A stretch of DNA of 64,000 nt, from positions 2,852,001 through 2,916,000 of the forward strand of contig NZ_AP025518.1 in the NCBI RefSeq assembly GCF_022179545.1, written 5' to 3'. Below are positions 41,469 to 52,620 of this stretch, piece by piece. Made by a program: the position numbers and the translations under genes. The number at the start of each line of letters is the position of its first letter. The first letter of the stretch is position 1. A model generated the notes under the pieces. It was given only the letters and a program-made list of their open reading frames with translations. It made no database searches and was not told the origin of the DNA. Source of the DNA: Mycolicibacterium fortuitum subsp. fortuitum. Lineage in GTDB: Bacteria > Actinomycetota > Actinomycetes > Mycobacteriales > Mycobacteriaceae.

Positions 41469-42155
41469 TTGTGGGTAGCGGCCGCGGTCGTGGCGGCGGG
41501 GTACGGGGTGTTCCTGATCGTCACTGCGATGCGGTTGCCGACAGGCGCGGATCTGACGGGTCAATTCACCCTCCAACCTGCGGTGAAGGCACTTGCGGCG
41601 GTCCTGCTGGCCGGCGCTGCGGTGGCCCACCCGATCGTCAGGGAACGCCGCTGGCTGGTCGGTGCGCTGCTGTTCTCGGCGCTCGGCGACTTCCTGCTCG
41701 CCATCCCGTGGTGGGAGCCGTCCTTTGTGCTCGGTTTGGCGGCGTTCCTCGTCGCGCATCTGTGTTTCCTGGGTGCGCTGGTACCACTGGCCCGGCGTTC
41801 TACCCCGCGGCTGATCGCCGTTGCCGTCACCGTGCTCGCGTGCCTCGGGCTGCTGACGTGGTTCTGGCCCCGCCTGGTGGAACAGGGGATGGCCGTGCCG
41901 GTGGTCGCCTACATCGCCGTGCTGGGGGCCATGGTGTGCACCGCGCTGCTGGCCCGGCTGCCCACGCCGTGGACCGCGCTGGGCGCGGTGTGTTTCGCAG
42001 TGTCGGACGCGATGATCGGTATCAGCCAGTTCGTGCGTGGCGACCAACTGCTCGCCGTCCCGATCTGGTGGGGTTATGCGGCGTCGCTGGTACTGATCAC
42101 CGCCGGCCTCTTCTTCGGGCGTTCGACACCACCTCCTGCTAAACCTGCACAGTGA
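41469..42155 (+). CDS. YhhN-family membrane protein (lysoplasmalogenase-like, Rv1401)
   Basis: A roughly 228-residue protein with about eight hydrophobic segments. [12 protein letters not shown] and [11 protein letters not shown] are the paired Asp motifs of the YhhN/TMEM86 family, which hydrolyses vinyl-ether bonds of lysoplasmalogens. The start is uncertain. TTG 41469 gives a family-like length, while ATG 41397 would overlap the divergent lipI start by 38 bp. The stop overlaps the priA GTG by 4 bp. Confidence 0.8.
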   Translation: MWVAAAVVAAGYGVFLIVTAMRLPTGADLTGQFTLQPAVKALAAVLLAGAAVAHPIVRERRWLVGALLFSALGDFLLAIPWWEPSFVLGLAAFLVAHLCFLGALVPLARRSTPRLIAVAVTVLACLGLLTWFWPRLVEQGMAVPVVAYIAVLGAMVCTALLARLPTPWTALGAVCFAVSDAMIGISQFVRGDQLLAVPIWWGYAASLVLITAGLFFGRSTPPPAKPAQ

Positions 42156-44152
42156 CCATCACCCGCCGCGCCGCGTCGCATGAACCGATCGCGCGGGTGC
42201 TTCCCCTGCTCACGGTGCCGCACCTGGACCGGGAGTTCGACTACCTGGTGTCGGAGGAACAATCCGACGACGCCCAGCCCGGTGTGCGGGTCCGGGTGCG
42301 CTTCAACGGCAGGTTGGTCGACGCATACCTCCTGGAACGGCGCTCCGACACCGACCACACCGGCAAGCTCGGTTGGCTCGACCGCGTCGTCTCACCAGAG
42401 CCGGTGCTCACTCCGGAGATCCGCCGGCTCGTCGATGCCGTCGCGGCCCGCTACGCCGGCACCCGCGCCGATGTCCTGCGTCTGGCGGTGCCACCGCGCC
42501 ACGCCAGGGTTGAGAAGCAGGCCCAGGAAGAGCCGGAACCGGCGTCGGCGGTTCCGGTCGACACGAGTGCCTGGGCCCGGTACGGCCGCGGCGAGCAGTT
42601 CCTCACCGCAGTCGGTGAAGGCCGTGCGGCGCGGGCGGTCTGGCAGGCATTGCCCGGCGAGAACTGGGCCCGGCGCCTGGCGGAGGCGGCCGCCGTCGCG
42701 GTGAACGCCGGGCTTGGCGTGGTGGCGGTCGTGCCGGACCAGCGCGACGTGGACGCGTTGTACGCCGCGGCCACCGCACAGGTGCCCGAGTCGCGGGTGG
42801 TCGCATTGTCGGCCGGGTTGGGCCCGTCGGCCCGGTACCGCCGTTGGCTGGCGGTCTTACGCGGGCAAGCCCAGGTGGTGATCGGTACCCGCAGCGCGGT
42901 GTTCGCCCCGGTGTCCAATCTCGGGTTGGTCTTGGTGTGGGACGACGGGGACGACAACCTGGCCGAGCCCCGCGCGCCCTATCCGCACGCCCGCGAGGTC
43001 GCCATGTTGCGTGCCCACCAACTGCGTTGTGCCGCGATCATCGGCGGCTACGCGCGCACCGCCGAGGCTCAGGCGCTGGTACGGACCCGCTGGGCCCACG
43101 ACGTGGTGGCCGCCAGGCCGGTGGTGCGGGCCGCCGCTCCCAGGGTGGTGGCGCTGGAGGACAGCGGTTATGCCCAGGAGCGGGATCCGGCTGCCCACAC
43201 CGCCCGACTGCCCTCCATGGCGTTGCAGGCGGCGCGCGCGGCGTTGCAGGCGCAGCATCCTGTGCTCATCCAGGTTCCCCGCCGCGGGTATGTGCCCGCA
43301 CTGGCCTGTGCGCGGTGTCGCGCTGTGACCCGCTGTCGGCATTGCACCGGTCCGCTGGCCCTGCCGGACCGGGGCAGTGCGGCTGCGGAGTGTCGTTGGT
43401 GCGGTCGCGCTGAACCCGCATTACGTTGTGCGCGTTGCGGTTCGGACGCCGTGCGGGCCGTCGTGGTGGGAGCCCGACGGACGGCCGAAGAGCTGGGCCG
43501 GGCCTTTCCGGGTACCTCGGTGATCACCTCAGGCGGCGACACGGTGGTCGGGGCGGTGGGAAGCGGACCGGCTCTGGTGGTCTCCACACCCGGAGCGGAA
43601 CCAGTGGCTGAGGGTGGCTACGGTGCGGCTCTGCTGCTCGACGCGTGGGCACTGCTCGGTCGGCAGGATCTGCGGGCCGCCGAGGACACCATGCGCCGAT
43701 GGATGGCCGCGGCGGCGCTGGTGCGGCCGCGCACGGAAGGCGGGGTGGTGGCCGTGGTGGCGGAGTCGGCGATCGCCACTGTGCAGGCGTTGATCCGATG
43801 GGATCCGGTGGGCCACGCCGATACCGAACTCGACGCCCGCGGTGAGGTGGGACTGCCACCCGCAGTGCACATGGCGGCCATCGACGGCACGACCGCAGCG
43901 GTCCAGGCACTGCTGGAAACCGCGCAATTGCCCGCTGTCGCCGAAACTCTGGGGCCGGTCGACTTGCCGGCCGGTGCACGTCGCCCACCCGGCCTGGACA
44001 CCGATGCCGAGGTGAGCCGGATGCTGGTCCGGGTCCCGCGTGACGGGGGCCTGGAGTTGGCGGCCGCACTCCGGCGGGCCACCGCAGTGCTCAGCGCACG
44101 CAAGGATCAGCAGCCGTGTCGTATCCAAATCGACCCATTGCACATCGGTTAG
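42152..44152 (+). CDS. priA: Primosomal protein N' (PriA), helicase-degenerate actinobacterial form
   Basis: A 666-residue PriA homologue for replication restart. The N-terminal DNA-binding domain ([19 protein letters not shown]) and the zinc-binding cysteines ([26 protein letters not shown]) are kept. The Walker A site is lost, with PGENWAR where GxTGSGKT is expected. The DEEH box reads WDDGDDN. As known for the mycobacterial protein (Rv1402), helicase activity is unlikely. Confidence 0.93.
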   Translation: MTITRRAASHEPIARVLPLLTVPHLDREFDYLVSEEQSDDAQPGVRVRVRFNGRLVDAYLLERRSDTDHTGKLGWLDRVVSPEPVLTPEIRRLVDAVAARYAGTRADVLRLAVPPRHARVEKQAQEEPEPASAVPVDTSAWARYGRGEQFLTAVGEGRAARAVWQALPGENWARRLAEAAAVAVNAGLGVVAVVPDQRDVDALYAAATAQVPESRVVALSAGLGPSARYRRWLAVLRGQAQVVIGTRSAVFAPVSNLGLVLVWDDGDDNLAEPRAPYPHAREVAMLRAHQLRCAAIIGGYARTAEAQALVRTRWAHDVVAARPVVRAAAPRVVALEDSGYAQERDPAAHTARLPSMALQAARAALQAQHPVLIQVPRRGYVPALACARCRAVTRCRHCTGPLALPDRGSAAAECRWCGRAEPALRCARCGSDAVRAVVVGARRTAEELGRAFPGTSVITSGGDTVVGAVGSGPALVVSTPGAEPVAEGGYGAALLLDAWALLGRQDLRAAEDTMRRWMAAAALVRPRTEGGVVAVVAESAIATVQALIRWDPVGHADTELDARGEVGLPPAVHMAAIDGTTAAVQALLETAQLPAVAETLGPVDLPAGARRPPGLDTDAEVSRMLVRVPRDGGLELAAALRRATAVLSARKDQQPCRIQIDPLHIG

Positions 44153-44200
44153 GGCGGATACTTCACCAGTTGTCGGTGAGCGGTGAACCAGGAGGCTGCC

Positions 44201-46018
44201 ATGCGCCGCGTGTGGTCGTGGTTGTTCGCGTTGGGGCTCATCGCCTTTGGTCTGCTGTGGCCCCTGGTGTTCACCGGCGGGTCCGCATCGGGCCCCGGTC
44301 CGGCCGATCCGGTGGTGATCACCGGCTACCGCGGCGATTTCACCGTCGACACCGACGGCCGGATGAGCGCGGTGGAAACCATCACCGGTGACTTTCCGGG
44401 CGGGCGGCACGGCATCTTCCGGTATTGGGACGTCGCCAACCAGAACAACTCCCGGCTGCGGCAGGTACCCGAGATCACCTCCATCACCATGGACGGCTCA
44501 TCGATTCCGTATGAACTGTTGTGGGAGACCGGGAAACGGTTCCGGGTGGCCAAGATCGGTGACCCTGGTTCCACGTTGAACTGGGGCACCCACGTCTTCG
44601 AGATCCGCTACACGATCGACGGTGTCCTCGACCCGGGCGCAGTCGGAGCGCATCGCGAGTTCGCCGCGAACGTCGGCAACGCCGACGCCCGATCTGCGTT
44701 CTACTGGAATGTCGTCGCGCCGGCCTGGAACAACACGATCGAGCGGGCCGACATTTCGGTCACCCTGCCGGCGCAGGTGACCGGAGCGGGATGCAGTGTC
44801 GGGTTCGGCGTCGGCAGCCCGTGCACAGACCTGCGCACCGACGGCACCACCGTGCGGGTGACGGCCACCAACCTGGAGCCGCATACGCCGGTGACGCTAC
44901 GGGCCGGGGTCGACATACAGACCCCGGCGCAGGTGAGCCTGCCGTGGCCGTACACCTGGGACCGCGTCCTCGGTCGGTCGGTGACCACACTGGCCTGGGT
45001 CGCCTTGGTCACCGTCGGGATGGGCCTGCTCGCCTATTTCTGGACGCGGACCACGGTCGAACCCGCGCCGGGATTCCCGGTGCAGTACGTGCCTCCGGAG
45101 GGGCTCGGGCCGGTGCAGACCGAGTACATCCGCACCGAGACCGTTCCCAAAAACGGGCTCAGTGCGACGCTGTTCCACCTTGCCGAGCGTGGTCTCGTGG
45201 AACTGCGCCAGGTCAGCGACAAACATTGGAAGATCAAGGGCCTGGCCAAGCCGGCCGATTGGGCCGGCGTGGATCCGGTCGGCATCGACGTCGGTGCAGC
45301 GCTCAAGGTGATGTCGGTGGGCGCCGAGTTCTCCGCCAAGAACACCGCGGCTTCTGGCAAGAAGCTGAGCAAGGCCAAGGCCGACATGGCGGTTGCCGTG
45401 CGTAAATGGGCATTCGACGGTGGTTTCATGGTCAAGCGGCGCAAGGAGCTGTGGGTGCGCGTCGCCAATGTGGTCGCCTTCTTCGCTGCGCTGGCGGGCT
45501 TGCTGCTCTGGTTCGGCATCACGTTGTGGGGGTTGCCCTTCGCGGTGTTCTTCCTGTGCTCCCTGGGCGGTTGGTCAGTTGGTGTGGGTACCCGCCGCAC
45601 TCCTGCCGGCCGGGAGCTTTGGTCGCGGGCAGAGGGGTTCCACCGCCTCTTGGCCACTGATTCGGCCGAGACCAGGTTCGATTTCGCCGCACGAAAAGAC
45701 CTGTACCTGGCCTACATCCCGTTCGCGGTCGCCGGCGGTACCGCGGCGCTGTGGGCGAAGAAGTATCAGGACACTATGGGTGCCCCTGCGCCCCAACCGA
45801 ATTGGTACTACTCATCACCGTCTTCGACGGACTCCGGTCACAGCTTCGCCGGCGGATCCGGCGGTCCGGATTTCGACAGTTTCGAATCGGCACTGTCATC
45901 ATCGATCGGGGCATACACCGCCTCGCAATCGTCGTCCTCATCGTCGTCGGGCGGCGGGTCGTCGTCCGGTGGAGGTGGCGGCGGCGGCGGTGGAGGGGGA
46001 GGAGGCGGCTCGTGGTGA
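44201..46018 (+). CDS. DUF2207 membrane protein with poly-Gly/Ser tail
   Basis: A 605-residue protein. It has an N-terminal transmembrane helix, an extracytoplasmic DUF2207 domain (residues ~35-250, opening VVITGYRGDFTVDTDGRMSAV), a central helix (LAWVALVTVGMGLLAYF), two more near residues 425-460, and a low-complexity tail of Ser then ~14 Gly. ATG 44201 follows CAGGAGG by 5 nt. The stop overlaps the LemA-family gene. DUF2207-LemA pairs are widespread, but their role is unclear. Confidence 0.87.
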   Translation: MRRVWSWLFALGLIAFGLLWPLVFTGGSASGPGPADPVVITGYRGDFTVDTDGRMSAVETITGDFPGGRHGIFRYWDVANQNNSRLRQVPEITSITMDGSSIPYELLWETGKRFRVAKIGDPGSTLNWGTHVFEIRYTIDGVLDPGAVGAHREFAANVGNADARSAFYWNVVAPAWNNTIERADISVTLPAQVTGAGCSVGFGVGSPCTDLRTDGTTVRVTATNLEPHTPVTLRAGVDIQTPAQVSLPWPYTWDRVLGRSVTTLAWVALVTVGMGLLAYFWTRTTVEPAPGFPVQYVPPEGLGPVQTEYIRTETVPKNGLSATLFHLAERGLVELRQVSDKHWKIKGLAKPADWAGVDPVGIDVGAALKVMSVGAEFSAKNTAASGKKLSKAKADMAVAVRKWAFDGGFMVKRRKELWVRVANVVAFFAALAGLLLWFGITLWGLPFAVFFLCSLGGWSVGVGTRRTPAGRELWSRAEGFHRLLATDSAETRFDFAARKDLYLAYIPFAVAGGTAALWAKKYQDTMGAPAPQPNWYYSSPSSTDSGHSFAGGSGGPDFDSFESALSSSIGAYTASQSSSSSSSGGGSSSGGGGGGGGGGGGGGSW

Positions 46019-46548
46019 CGCCGTTGTTGGTTGTGGTGCTGGTGCTCGCCATCGCGGTGCTGGTGGTCATCGTCGTGGGCTTCAACAAGCTGCGGGCGGC
46101 TGATGTGCACGTGGCCGAGGCGCTCAGCGGCATCGACGTGGAGCTGACCCGCCGGGCGGCGCTGATCCCGGCGCTGGTGCAGACCGTGGCGACTTTCGCC
46201 ACACATGAGACGGCCGTCCTTGGTCGGGTCAGCAGCGCCCAGGCCGCGCTGGCCTCGGCGACCGGCAGTGCGTCGGTGGTGCAGCGCAGCGCGGCCGAAC
46301 GTGATCTCGACAGCGCCCTGGACCGGGTGATGGCACTGGGATCGTCCTATCCGCAACTCAATTCGTCGAACAACTTCCTGGACCTGCAGCAGAACCTGGC
46401 AGACACCGAGAACAAGCTTGCGTTCGCCCGGCAGTACTACAACGATGCGGTGGCCACCCTGAACAGGCTCGTGGGGACCATCCCGTGGGTGTACCTGGCA
46501 CCGCTGGCCGGGGTATCCGAGCGGGAGTACTACCGGTCGCCGCATTAG
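46015..46548 (+). CDS. LemA family protein
   Basis: A 177-residue protein with one N-terminal transmembrane helix, then a coiled LemA domain (VELTRRAALIPALVQTV, FLDLQQNLADTENKLAFARQYYN). The GTG start overlaps the DUF2207 stop by 4 bp. It probably forms a membrane complex with that protein. Confidence 0.93.
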   Translation: MTPLLVVVLVLAIAVLVVIVVGFNKLRAADVHVAEALSGIDVELTRRAALIPALVQTVATFATHETAVLGRVSSAQAALASATGSASVVQRSAAERDLDSALDRVMALGSSYPQLNSSNNFLDLQQNLADTENKLAFARQYYNDAVATLNRLVGTIPWVYLAPLAGVSEREYYRSPH

Positions 46549-46581
46549 GGAAGCGGCGGTCGGGCTCCCTAAACTGGGGCA

Positions 46582-47511
46582 GTGCGTCTTGTCTTTGCCG
46601 GAACTCCAGAGCCCGCCCTCCCGTCGTTGCAGCGGCTGATCGACTCGCCCCGCCATGATGTGGTCGCGGTGCTGACCCGGCCCGACGCCGCTGCTGGGCG
46701 TCGCGGCAAGCCTGCACCGTCGCCGGTGGCGAAGCTGGCGCTGGAGCACGGCATACCGGTCCTGCGCCCGGCCAAACCCAACTCCGATGAGTTCATCGCC
46801 GAGTTGACCGAGCTGTCGCCGGACTGCTGTGCGGTCGTGGCCTACGGAGCCCTGCTGAGCGAACGCCTTCTCGCGGTGCCCCGGCATGGCTGGATCAACC
46901 TGCACTTCTCGTTGCTGCCGGCTTGGCGCGGGGCGGCACCGGTGCAGGCCTCACTGGCAGCGGGCGAAGAGGTGACCGGGGCGACGACGTTCCTGATCGA
47001 GCCGGCGCTCGATTCGGGGCCGGTCTACGGCGTGGTCACCGAACGGGTGCGCGACACCGATACAGCGGGCGATCTACTTGGGCGACTTGCTGATTCGGGT
47101 GCCGCACTGCTGGAGTCGACGTTGGACGGCATCGCCGAGGGCGCTTTGACCGCCGTGCCGCAGCCGGCCGACGGAGTGAGCCTGGCTCCCAAGATCACCG
47201 TGGAATCGGCGCGTGTGCGCTGGGACCTGCCGGCACACGTCATCGACCGTCGGATCCGTGCGGTGACCCCGAATCCCGGTGCCTGGACGATGATCGGGGA
47301 TCTGCGAGTCAAGGTCGGTCCGGTGACGGTGGATCAGTCGGCAGATTCGTTGTCTCCGGGAGAGATCCGCGTCGAACGCAATGGCGTGCTGGTCGGCACC
47401 GGGTCGCAACCGGTACGGCTCGGCCAAATCCAGCCGCCCGGCAAGAAACTCATGAATGCCGCCGATTGGGCTCGCGGTGCCCGGCTCGACGAATCGATGC
47501 GCGCATCATGA
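46582..47511 (+). CDS. fmt: Methionyl-tRNA formyltransferase
   Basis: A 309-residue enzyme that formylates initiator Met-tRNA. The formyl-folate motif [16 protein letters not shown] and the N-terminal [13 protein letters not shown] are present. It starts at a GTG and overlaps rsmB by 4 bp. Confidence 0.97.
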   Translation: MRLVFAGTPEPALPSLQRLIDSPRHDVVAVLTRPDAAAGRRGKPAPSPVAKLALEHGIPVLRPAKPNSDEFIAELTELSPDCCAVVAYGALLSERLLAVPRHGWINLHFSLLPAWRGAAPVQASLAAGEEVTGATTFLIEPALDSGPVYGVVTERVRDTDTAGDLLGRLADSGAALLESTLDGIAEGALTAVPQPADGVSLAPKITVESARVRWDLPAHVIDRRIRAVTPNPGAWTMIGDLRVKVGPVTVDQSADSLSPGEIRVERNGVLVGTGSQPVRLGQIQPPGKKLMNAADWARGARLDESMRAS

Positions 47512-48917
47512 GCAGGCCCTCGAACAGGCAGAACCGACCGCCGCAACGCCACCGCCAGCACCGGCGCACCCCACTGGATCCGGCCCGCCGGGCGGCCTTC
47601 GACGTGCTGCGGGCAGTGTCGGAACGCGATTCCTATGCCAACTTGGCCCTGCCCGCGCTGTTGCGGGAACGGGGGATCGAGGGCCGTGACGCGGCGTTTG
47701 CCACCGAGCTCACCTACGGAGCCTGCCGTACCCGGGGGCTGCTCGATGCCGTCATCGAGGCGGCGGCCGGGCGACCGCCCGATCGGATCGACCCCGTGCT
47801 GCTCGACCTGCTGCGGCTCGGCACCTACCAACTGCTGCGCACCCGAGTCGAGCCGCACGCCGCGGTGTCCACCACCGTCGAACAGGCCGGTATCGAATTC
47901 GACACGGCCCGAGCAGGTTTCGTCAACGGTGTGCTGCGGACGATCTCGCGCAGCACCGAGCGGGAATGGATGGAACAGCTGGCCCCGCCGGCCGCCACCG
48001 ATCCTGTCGGGCATGCCGCATTTCTGCATGCTCACCCGCGGTGGATCGCCCAGGCCTTCACCGACGCGCTCGGAGCCCGCGCCGGTGAACTCGACGCCCT
48101 GCTGACCAGTGACGACGAGCGTCCGGTGGTGCATCTGGCGGCCCGGCCCACCGCCATGACGGCGGCCGAGCTGGCCGCGCAGTCCGACGGCACCGTGGGC
48201 CGGTATTCGCCATACGCCGTCTACCTGCCCGGTGGTGACCCCGGACAGCTCGCGGCCGTGCGCGACGGAGCCGCCCAGGTGCAGGACGAGGGCAGCCAGC
48301 TGGTCGCCCGGGCACTGACCCTGGCCGCGCTCGACGGCCCGGACAACGGTCGTTGGCTCGACCTATGTGCCGGCCCCGGGGGCAAGACCGCGCTGCTGGC
48401 CGCCATCGGTGCGGCTTCGGGCGCCCGGGTCACCGCGGTCGAACCCGCGCCGCGCCGCGCCGACCTGGTCGAGGAGAACACCCGCGGGCTCGACGTCGAC
48501 GTGCGCCGCGTGGACGGGCGGGAATCGGGTCTCGAACCAGGATTCGATCGCGTCCTGGTCGATGCTCCCTGCACCGGGCTGGGCGCACTTCGCCGACGCC
48601 CCGAAGCGCGGTGGCGACGGCAGCCCGGCGATGTTCCAGGGCTGGCGAAACTGCAGCGTGAGCTGCTCGCCGCGGCCATCGCGCTCACCCGCCCCGGTGG
48701 CGTCGTCCTCTACGCGACCTGTTCACCACACCTGGCCGAGACGGTCGGGGTGGTGGCCGACGCCGTGCGCCGGCATCCGGTGACCCAACTCGACACCCGG
48801 GAGCTGTTTGCCCCGGCCGAGGATCTCGGCGACGGACCGCACGTCCAGCTGTGGCCGCATCGGCATGGGACCGATGCGATGTTCGCGGCGGCCCTGAAAG
48901 TCGGGAAAGTAGGCTGA
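47508..48917 (+). CDS. rsmB: 16S rRNA m5C methyltransferase RsmB/Fmu family
   Basis: The 469-residue protein has an N-terminal NusB-like domain ([20 protein letters not shown]) and a SAM-dependent methyltransferase ([15 protein letters not shown]). The catalytic loop is [19 protein letters not shown] and the second Cys is in YATCSPH. It overlaps the fmt stop by 4 bp. Confidence 0.95.
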   Translation: MSRPSNRQNRPPQRHRQHRRTPLDPARRAAFDVLRAVSERDSYANLALPALLRERGIEGRDAAFATELTYGACRTRGLLDAVIEAAAGRPPDRIDPVLLDLLRLGTYQLLRTRVEPHAAVSTTVEQAGIEFDTARAGFVNGVLRTISRSTEREWMEQLAPPAATDPVGHAAFLHAHPRWIAQAFTDALGARAGELDALLTSDDERPVVHLAARPTAMTAAELAAQSDGTVGRYSPYAVYLPGGDPGQLAAVRDGAAQVQDEGSQLVARALTLAALDGPDNGRWLDLCAGPGGKTALLAAIGAASGARVTAVEPAPRRADLVEENTRGLDVDVRRVDGRESGLEPGFDRVLVDAPCTGLGALRRRPEARWRRQPGDVPGLAKLQRELLAAAIALTRPGGVVLYATCSPHLAETVGVVADAVRRHPVTQLDTRELFAPAEDLGDGPHVQLWPHRHGTDAMFAAALKVGKVG

Positions 48918-48922
48918 CCGCC

Positions 48923-49627
48923 ATGGCAGACGTCCGCGCACGCGAGGAGCACAAGACTCCATTGATCGCCCCGTCCATCCTGTCCGCTGACTTCGCGCGG
49001 CTGTCTGACGAGGTCGCCGCGGTGGCGGGGGCCGACTGGTTGCACGTCGACGTCATGGACAACCACTTCGTGCCCAACCTCACGTTGGGTCTGCCGGTGG
49101 TCGAGTCGCTGCTCAAGGCGACCGACATCCCGATGGACTGCCATCTGATGATCGAGCAGCCCGAGCGCTGGGCCCCGCCGTACGCCGAAGCCGGTGCCTA
49201 CAACGTCACGTTCCACGCCGAGGCGACCGACAACCCGATCGGTGTGGCCCGCGACATCCGCGCCGCCGGCGCCAAGGCCGGCCTGTCGGTCAAACCGGGC
49301 ACCCCGCTCGAGCCGTACCTGGAGATCCTCAAGGAGTTCGACACCCTGCTGGTGATGTCGGTCGAGCCTGGGTTCGGCGGACAGAAATTCATTCCCGAGG
49401 TGCTCGCCAAGGTCGGCACCGCGCGCCGGCTCGTCGACGCGGGTGAGCTGACCATCGTCGTCGAGATCGACGGCGGCATCAACGCCGACACCATCGAGCA
49501 GGCTGCCGAGGCCGGCGTGGACTGTTTCGTCGCCGGCTCGGCGGTGTACAGCGCGGCCGACCCCGCTGCCGCGGTGAAATCCCTGCGCAGGCAGGCTGCG
49601 AGCGCCTCGAAACATTTGACGCTATGA
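48923..49627 (+). CDS. rpe: Ribulose-phosphate 3-epimerase
   Basis: A 234-residue TIM-barrel epimerase of the pentose phosphate pathway. [13 protein letters not shown], the metal/catalytic [24 protein letters not shown] and EIDGGIN are present. It starts 5 bp after rsmB and overlaps ribD by 4 bp. Confidence 0.97.
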   Translation: MADVRAREEHKTPLIAPSILSADFARLSDEVAAVAGADWLHVDVMDNHFVPNLTLGLPVVESLLKATDIPMDCHLMIEQPERWAPPYAEAGAYNVTFHAEATDNPIGVARDIRAAGAKAGLSVKPGTPLEPYLEILKEFDTLLVMSVEPGFGGQKFIPEVLAKVGTARRLVDAGELTIVVEIDGGINADTIEQAAEAGVDCFVAGSAVYSAADPAAAVKSLRRQAASASKHLTL

Positions 49628-50625
49628 CGTTGGAGTCCGTGATGCGGCTGGCCATCGAGCAAGCCGAACAGGTCAAGGGCTCGACCTATCCCAACCCGCC
49701 GGTCGGCGCGGTGATCCTGGACCGTGACGGGCAGATCGCCGGGGTCGGCGGCACACACCCCGTCGGGGGACCACACGCGGAAGTGGTCGCGCTGCACGCG
49801 GCGGGCGAGCGGGCCAAGGGCGGCACGGCAGTGGTCACACTGGAGCCGTGCAACCATCACGGCCGGACACCGCCGTGCGTGGATGCGCTTCTGGCATCAG
49901 GTATTTCGAACGTCGCCTTCGCGGTATCCGACCCGAACGCGGAGGCGGCGGGCGGGGCGCGGCGGCTCGCCGATGCCGGTGTCACCGTGGAGTCCGGGCT
50001 GTTGGCCGATGAGGTCGAAAAGGGACCACTGCGAGAGTGGCTGCACAAACAGCGCACTGGAACACCGCATGTCACATGGAAATTCGCGACCAGTGTGGAC
50101 GGACGCAGCGCCGCAGCGGATGGTTCCAGTCAATGGATCACCAGTGAGGCGGCGCGCGCGGACGTCCATCGCAAGCGGGCGGCGGCCGACGCCATAGTGG
50201 TGGGCACGGGCACGGTGTTCTTCGACGATCCGACCTTGACCGCCCGTCACGCCGACGGCACGCTGACAGGCCATCAGCCTCTCCGTGTGGTGGTCGGTAT
50301 GCGCGAGGTGTCCCTGGACGCCAAGGTGCTCAACGACGATTCGCACACGATGCTGATCCGTACCCACGATCCGCATGAGGTGATGCGGTCGCTGGGGGAC
50401 CGGACCGACGTGCTGCTGGAGGGCGGGCCGACGCTGGCCGGGGCCTTCCTGCGGGCCGGTGTGGTCAACCGCATCCTCGCCTACGTGGCGCCGATCCTGC
50501 TCGGTGGGCCGATCACTGCGGTCGACGACATCGGGGTGCCCAGCATCGGCCATGCCCAACGGTGGCGATTCGACGGCATCACCGCCATCGGTCCGGATGT
50601 TCGCCTCAGTCTGGTGCCGAACTGA
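49624..50625 (+). CDS. ribD: Bifunctional riboflavin deaminase/reductase RibD
   Basis: A 333-residue fusion. The zinc deaminase half has PHAEVVAL and [12 protein letters not shown], and the reductase half begins [16 protein letters not shown]. It carries out the second and third steps after GTP cyclohydrolase in riboflavin synthesis (ribG, Rv1409 position). No FMN riboswitch was found near the rib genes. Confidence 0.95.
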   Translation: MTLESVMRLAIEQAEQVKGSTYPNPPVGAVILDRDGQIAGVGGTHPVGGPHAEVVALHAAGERAKGGTAVVTLEPCNHHGRTPPCVDALLASGISNVAFAVSDPNAEAAGGARRLADAGVTVESGLLADEVEKGPLREWLHKQRTGTPHVTWKFATSVDGRSAAADGSSQWITSEAARADVHRKRAAADAIVVGTGTVFFDDPTLTARHADGTLTGHQPLRVVVGMREVSLDAKVLNDDSHTMLIRTHDPHEVMRSLGDRTDVLLEGGPTLAGAFLRAGVVNRILAYVAPILLGGPITAVDDIGVPSIGHAQRWRFDGITAIGPDVRLSLVPN

Positions 50626-50652
50626 CAGCAGGCGGGCAGTAGTTAGCCAGTC

Positions 50653-50671
50653 GTTGGTTAGGGTGACCTAA
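50653..50671 (+). promoter_or_regulatory. Candidate IdeR iron box
   Basis: GTTGGTTAGGGTGACCTAA matches the IdeR consensus TTAGGTTAGGCTAACCTAA at 15 of 19 positions. It lies 28 bp past ribD and 107 bp upstream of a 51-codon ORF. A possible -10 (TACACT, 50713-50718) would put the site upstream of the promoter, where IdeR can activate. Confidence 0.55.
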
Positions 50672-50778
50672 GTTACGGCGCTGAAATACCACGCACTGTC
50701 GGTGATGATCGGTACACTCGTGCCAAAGCGCGTTCGCTGTCGAATGTGCGCCGGTGAACACGAGCAAAGGATGCGACC

Positions 50779-50934
50779 ATGACTGCACTGCAGGATTGGC
50801 TCCCCAGCACACTATTGACGCCCCGAACGCTCCGAGCCCTTGCGAGCGCCCCCCTGCGCCTCGTGCTGCCCAGCCGGCCGGTTGAGGCCGACCGGGCACC
50901 ACGTTTGCTGCGTCCGGGGGTCGAGCGGTGCTGA
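50779..50934 (+). CDS. Hypothetical small protein downstream of an iron-box-like site
   Basis: A 51-codon ORF with an AAAGGA ribosome site 7 nt upstream of ATG 50779. The product is short and basic, with an amphipathic or hydrophobic stretch (LRALASAPLRLVLP). It fills the ribD-P55 gap and is convergent with the P55 gene (5-bp gap). I recognise no family. Confidence 0.45.
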   Translation: MTALQDWLPSTLLTPRTLRALASAPLRLVLPSRPVEADRAPRLLRPGVERC

Positions 50935-50939
50935 ACCGA

Positions 50940-52620
50940 TCAGCTGGATCGGTGACGCCCCGGCGGTTGCTGCTTCGGTAGCTGGACCGTCTCGTCGGCC
51001 GGCTGGGCCGGCAGGATCTGCGTGTCGGGTTCCAGCTGCTCGCCTGGGAGATAGACGTGCCCGCCGGCGTTGTCGATGCTCTCAGACGGGCCGTCGAGCT
51101 CGTCGGCGTGGAAATTACGCGCGGCGATCAGCAGGCCGAGCACCGCACCCACCACACAGACGATGGCGGTGATCCCGAAAATATCGCCGTACATCGACAC
51201 GTACGCCTCGCGATAACGGGTCGCCTGCGATGCCAGACGCTCCTGCAGTGACATCTCGCTGCTGTTGGCCGCGGCGGCCAGGCTCGCCAGGTGCTGGTTG
51301 AAGCGGTACAGACCCCAGGCGGACAGCGCCGCCATGCCGATCAGCATGCCGATCATCCGGGCCACCACGACGAATGCCGAGGCGATGCCGTGTTGTGCTG
51401 CAGGTACCACCCGCAGTGTGGCCGAGGTCAGCGGAGCGATCACCAAACCGAGCCCCCAGACCCACGATCGCCAGATCGGTGTCCAGCACGGGCAGCCGGA
51501 ACAATCCCAGGTCGTGAGTTTTGTCGAGCACGTCGATCGACCAGTGGGTGATCAGCCAGAAGCCACCGGCGGCGATCATCAGGCCGACGAAGCTGACGAT
51601 GCGATCCCCGACGCGGGTGGCGATCCAGCCACCGATCAGCGCGCCGATCGGCAGGGCGATGAGGAACCGCAGCAGCAGGAAGGCGGCGTCGTACTTGTCC
51701 TTGCCGAGCACACCCTGACCGAACAGTTCGACATTGACCAGCGTGACCATCAGCGCCGCACCGGTGCACAACGAGGCGGCCAATGCCGCCAGGAACGGCA
51801 GGAACTTCACCCCCGCGGGCTCGATCAGGCGGGTGCGGGCCACCTTCTCCCACACGAAGAACGCGATGGCCGCCACCAGGGCGCCGATCAGAACCGGAAG
51901 GCCCCATTCGGGAAGCACCTGCTTACCGTCGGGTTCCGGGTTGTACAGACCCACGACGGCCAGGCCCAACGCGATGGCCAGCAGGATGCCGCCGACGACG
52001 TCGACCTTCTCGGGATGATCGCTGGGCTGCTTGCCGGGCAGGCTGAAGTGGATCATCGCCATGGCGATGACGGCCAACGGCACGTTGATCCAGAACACGG
52101 CCTGCCAGTGGTGGAACAGCGCGACAGCGCCGATGCCGTAGAGCGGGCCGAGGACGCTACCGAATTCCTGCGCGGCGCCGACGCCGCCCAGAACCGCCGC
52201 CCGGTTACGTGCCGCCCACAGATCAGCGGCCAGCGCCAAGGTGACCGGCAGCAGTGCGCCGCTGGCGGTGCCCTGCACCACGCGACCGATGACCAGGGTG
52301 GTCAGGTCGCCGGACATCGCGGTGATCACCGAGCCGATGGCGAACCCGGCCAAACCGACCTGGATCAGCATCTTGCGCCCGAACCGGTCCGAGGCGCGGC
52401 CGAGCAGCGGCATGGCCGCGATGTAGCCGAGCAGGTAGCCCGTGATGATGGGCGTGACCTGCTGGATCTTGTTGATCGCGATACCGACGTCGGACATGAT
52501 GTCGGTCATGATCGTGACCACGACATAGGTGTCGAGGGCACCGAGCAGCACGGCGAGACTGCCCGCGCTGATCGCGATGTGGCGGTTGCGGCCGAGGCTG
52601 ACCGACTCCGCGGCCCGCAT
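50940..52620 (-). pseudogene. MFS lipid/drug exporter P55 (Rv1410c-like), frameshifted
   Basis: This is the homologue of the 14-helix P55 transporter that works with LprG to move triacylglycerides and glycolipids to the outer membrane. The N-terminal part (52620 down to ~51457, about 388 residues, starting [12 protein letters not shown]) and the C-terminal part (51446-50940, [20 protein letters not shown]) are both well conserved but in different frames. Removing one base from the C5 run at 51453-51457 restores the reading [16 protein letters not shown]. The break is either a real inactivating or phase-variable mutation or a homopolymer sequencing error. Its ATG overlaps the lprG stop by 1 bp. 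Confidence 0.85.
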
